Source: Candidatus Margulisiibacteriota bacterium (lineage in GTDB: Bacteria > Margulisbacteria > WOR-1 > JAHJIW01). Taken from it: a stretch of 64,000 nt of DNA. Shown here one piece after another: positions 62,466 through 64,000 of this stretch. The translations under genes and the position numbers were made by a program. The notes beneath the pieces were generated by a model. It had not been told where the DNA came from. It did not search any database and saw only the letters and a list, made by a program, of their open reading frames with translations. The stretch lies in the NCBI GenBank assembly GCA_018823125.1, contig JAHJIW010000011.1, positions 107,175 through 171,174 on the forward strand. The letters run 5' to 3'. Position 1 is the first letter of the stretch, and each line of letters begins with the position of its first letter.

Positions 62466-63789
62466 TATGCGGGGTATGCGGGAACATATCGACCGGCTGC
62501 ACGGCTTTCAATGTGTATCCGGCATCAATAAACTTTTTTAAATCGCGGGCCAGCGTTGGCGGAGCGCATGAAACATAAATTATTTTCTTTGGCTTAGCTT
62601 TTAGAATGGATTGGATGGCCTCGGCGGAGCATCCGGCTCGCGGCGGATCAAGAATAACCACGTCCGATTTGATTTCCAATCGTTTAAATTCCTGAAATAT
62701 CTCTTCTACCCTGCCCTGACCGTACTTTACATTATATATATGGTTCATCTGCATGTTTTCTTCGGCGTCAAAGCAGGCTTCTTCAATTTCTTCGATTCCG
62801 TAAACTTCCTTGCAACGGCTGGCTACCCAGGCCGCAATGGTTCCGACTCCGGCGTAAGCATCAATTACAATATCATTGGACTTTAAGCCTGCCAATTTTA
62901 AAATCTGATCATATAAAACCTCGGTTTGCTTACTATTCACTTGATAAAATGACGGAAAACTAACTTTAAATTTAAAATCTCCCAGTTGATCAATGTAATG
63001 GTCACGGCCCCAGATGACTTTAGTTTTATTCCCCAAAATTACGTTGGTATTGGCCTGATGTACACTTACCAAAACCCCAACTACATTTTTAAATCGGTCT
63101 CTAATTTTTTTAACGATTTCTTTTTCAAATGGCAGATTTTTCGCGTTAATTATAAATCCAACCAGCATCTCTCCGGTTGCATTACTGCCTCTAACCACTA
63201 AATGCCGTAAGATACCAATCCTCTTATCTTCATCATAAATTGAAACCTCAAATTCCCGGATGATGCCGCGAATAACTCTGGCAATACGCGTAAGTTCTTC
63301 CTCCTGGACAAAACATACATCCATATCAACCACTTGGTGGGTTCCGGGCTTAAAATATCCCATTAAAATGTCTCTTTTTAGTCTTTTAAAAGGCAGCTGG
63401 ATTTTATTGCGGTAAAACCAGGGAGAAGATGCAGGAATCATCGGCAAAATCAAAGAGGGATCAATCTTGGCAGTTCTGGATAACGTATCAGAAATAATGC
63501 GATGTTTATAATCAACCTGCGCCTCATAACTAATATGCTGCAAACTACAGCCACCGCAGTCCGGGAAATGTTTACAGCGCGGTTTACATCTATCTTTAGA
63601 AGGAGTAATCAGTTCCTTTATCTTAGCTTCGGCAAAATCCTTTTTAGCAAAAGTGATTTCGGCCAGGATAACGTCACCAATCGCCGAGCCTTCAACAAAA
63701 ATGGGGAATCCATTTTTCTTAGCAAGACCTACCCCACCCGCAGCAAAGTCAGTAATTTCAAGCTTGATGGTGTTTCCGGGTTTGAACAT
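62440..63789 (-). CDS. rlmD: 23S rRNA (uracil-5-)-methyltransferase, RlmD/RumA type
   Basis: 449 residues from the ATG at 63789. An N-terminal TRAM domain, then the iron-sulfur cysteines CKPRCKHFPDCGGC, the SAM-binding DAYAGVGTIAAWVA near 303, and VILDPPRAGCS with YVSCAPPTLARDL containing the catalytic Cys. Methylates uracil C5 in rRNA; which uridine is not fixed by sequence. A longer frame to 63798 starts inside the TATAAT box, which ends seven bases before ATG 63789, so leaderless. Confidence 0.9.
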   Translation of the reverse strand: MFKPGNTIKLEITDFAAGGVGLAKKNGFPIFVEGSAIGDVILAEITFAKKDFAEAKIKELITPSKDRCKPRCKHFPDCGGCSLQHISYEAQVDYKHRIISDTLSRTAKIDPSLILPMIPASSPWFYRNKIQLPFKRLKRDILMGYFKPGTHQVVDMDVCFVQEEELTRIARVIRGIIREFEVSIYDEDKRIGILRHLVVRGSNATGEMLVGFIINAKNLPFEKEIVKKIRDRFKNVVGVLVSVHQANTNVILGNKTKVIWGRDHYIDQLGDFKFKVSFPSFYQVNSKQTEVLYDQILKLAGLKSNDIVIDAYAGVGTIAAWVASRCKEVYGIEEIEEACFDAEENMQMNHIYNVKYGQGRVEEIFQEFKRLEIKSDVVILDPPRAGCSAEAIQSILKAKPKKIIYVSCAPPTLARDLKKFIDAGYTLKAVQPVDMFPHTPHIESVSLLC

Positions 63790-63796
63790 GAAAGAC

Positions 63797-63802
63797 ATTA
63801 TA
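63797..63802 (-). promoter_or_regulatory. TATAAT of a leaderless promoter (rRNA methyltransferase)
   Basis: Perfect TATAAT ending seven bases before the ATG at 63789. Confidence 0.55.
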
Positions 63803-63862
63803 GCGGAAATTGACTGGTAGTGGAAAAACTTTGCGTTTTATTGTAAAATATTTCATCAGAGT

Positions 63863-63917
63863 GGCCCCATCGTCTAGGGGTTAGGACACCCCGATTTTCA
63901 ATCGGGGCGACCGGGGT
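63863..63917 (+). tRNA. tRNA-Glu (TTC), truncated in the T arm
   Basis: Acceptor 5' strand ggcccca, a canonical tRNA-Glu D arm (tcgtctaggggttaggaca), anticodon arm ccccgattttcaatcgggg with TTC, and the 5' T stem ccgggg are intact. The T loop should continue ttcgaatccccg; instead tagaaaaacttcac follows. The gene is cut or interrupted at about tRNA position 54, just before a GIY-YIG gene. Confidence 0.8.
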
Positions 63918-63941
63918 AGAAAAACTTCACTTTTTTATTAC

Positions 63942-64000
63942 ATGTACTACGTTTATATTCTAAAAAGCAAAAAAGATAACAAATTATATATTGGTCAGAC
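63942..64000 (+). CDS. GIY-YIG nuclease (partial, runs off the window)
   Basis: The first 19 or so residues, MYYVYILKSKKDNKLYIGQ, hold the GIY-YIG signature (Y-V-Y-I-L ... L-Y-I-G-Q-T) at the very N-terminus, as in the small UPF0213/YhbQ-like single-domain nucleases. The gene starts 25 bases after the truncated tRNA-Glu, suggesting that it inserted there. No clear ribosome binding site is visible. Confidence 0.8.
   Translation, partial: MYYVYILKSKKDNKLYIGQ

Noticed and set aside
63917..63945. Another copy of the sigma-28-like promoter next to the truncated tRNA-Glu
   Set aside because: The minus strand has aaagtgaagttttt, similar to the -35, but no CGA occurs at the required distance and no gene follows on that strand within reach.

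Overview
The window looks like a piece of the chromosome of an uncultivated Gram-negative bacterium. ADP-heptose genes (gmhA, gmhB, hldE) and an LptC-like protein point to lipopolysaccharide. The yqeK / LytR-CpsA-Psr / rsfS cluster and the dgt-dnaG-rpoD operon are ordinary bacterial housekeeping layouts. TGA is used as a stop (hldE, dgt, yqeK, several others), so the code is standard. A candidate phylum of the Margulisbacteria / Saganbacteria / Omnitrophica kind would fit, but that placement is a guess from gene content.

Layout. 1-7,800: assorted enzymes (LOG-type nucleotidase, two alpha/beta hydrolases, a methyltransferase), small membrane proteins and six tRNA genes, including a tRNA-Gly buried in nested inverted repeats and tRNA-Gly fragments. 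7,811-18,146: a ~10.3 kb integrative element inserted at the 3' end of tRNA-His. It carries a large serine recombinase, a primase-helicase, small conserved element proteins, a MORN-repeat lipid-periphery-like protein, a superinfection-immunity-like gene with an in-frame TGA, an XRE regulator and a HEPN-domain protein. 18,160-28,537: pabA/trpG, fmdB-like, serS, cysS, cysE, a potassium channel and asd, with a block of three unusual genes (two degenerate Ser/Thr kinases and an unknown) sitting between cysE and cysS. 28,605-31,583: a 992-residue unknown. 31,692-36,868: heptose/LPS operon. 36,907-40,140: trxB, an RRM protein, yqeK, LCP, rsfS, tRNA-Ala. 40,106-45,614: a leftward cluster of a KamA-type radical SAM protein, two ATP-grasp ligases, an S66 peptidase and an MFS transporter. 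45,778-52,473: ppdK, dgt, dnaG, rpoD. 52,595-57,500: tRNA-Met, two more unknowns, RNase HI-like, transporters and rnpB. 57,569-64,000: a duplicated, apparently permuted L,D-transpeptidase-like protein, cell-envelope genes, an rRNA methyltransferase, and a tRNA-Glu truncated in its T arm followed by the start of a GIY-YIG nuclease gene.

Main finding. Ten sites in intergenic positions share the arrangement (T/C)GAAATTT then CGA, with exactly 17 bases between GAAA and CGA. This resembles sigma-28/sigma-D promoters and differs from the sigma-70 promoters seen elsewhere here. They precede the two kinases, five otherwise unrecognised cytoplasmic proteins, a lytic-transglycosylase-like protein, rpoD, and one gene just beyond the left edge. 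This reads as a scattered regulon under an alternative sigma factor, built around degenerate eukaryotic-like kinases. A second theme is leaderless expression: at least ten genes have a TATAAT-like hexamer only 6-9 bases before the start codon and no Shine-Dalgarno sequence.
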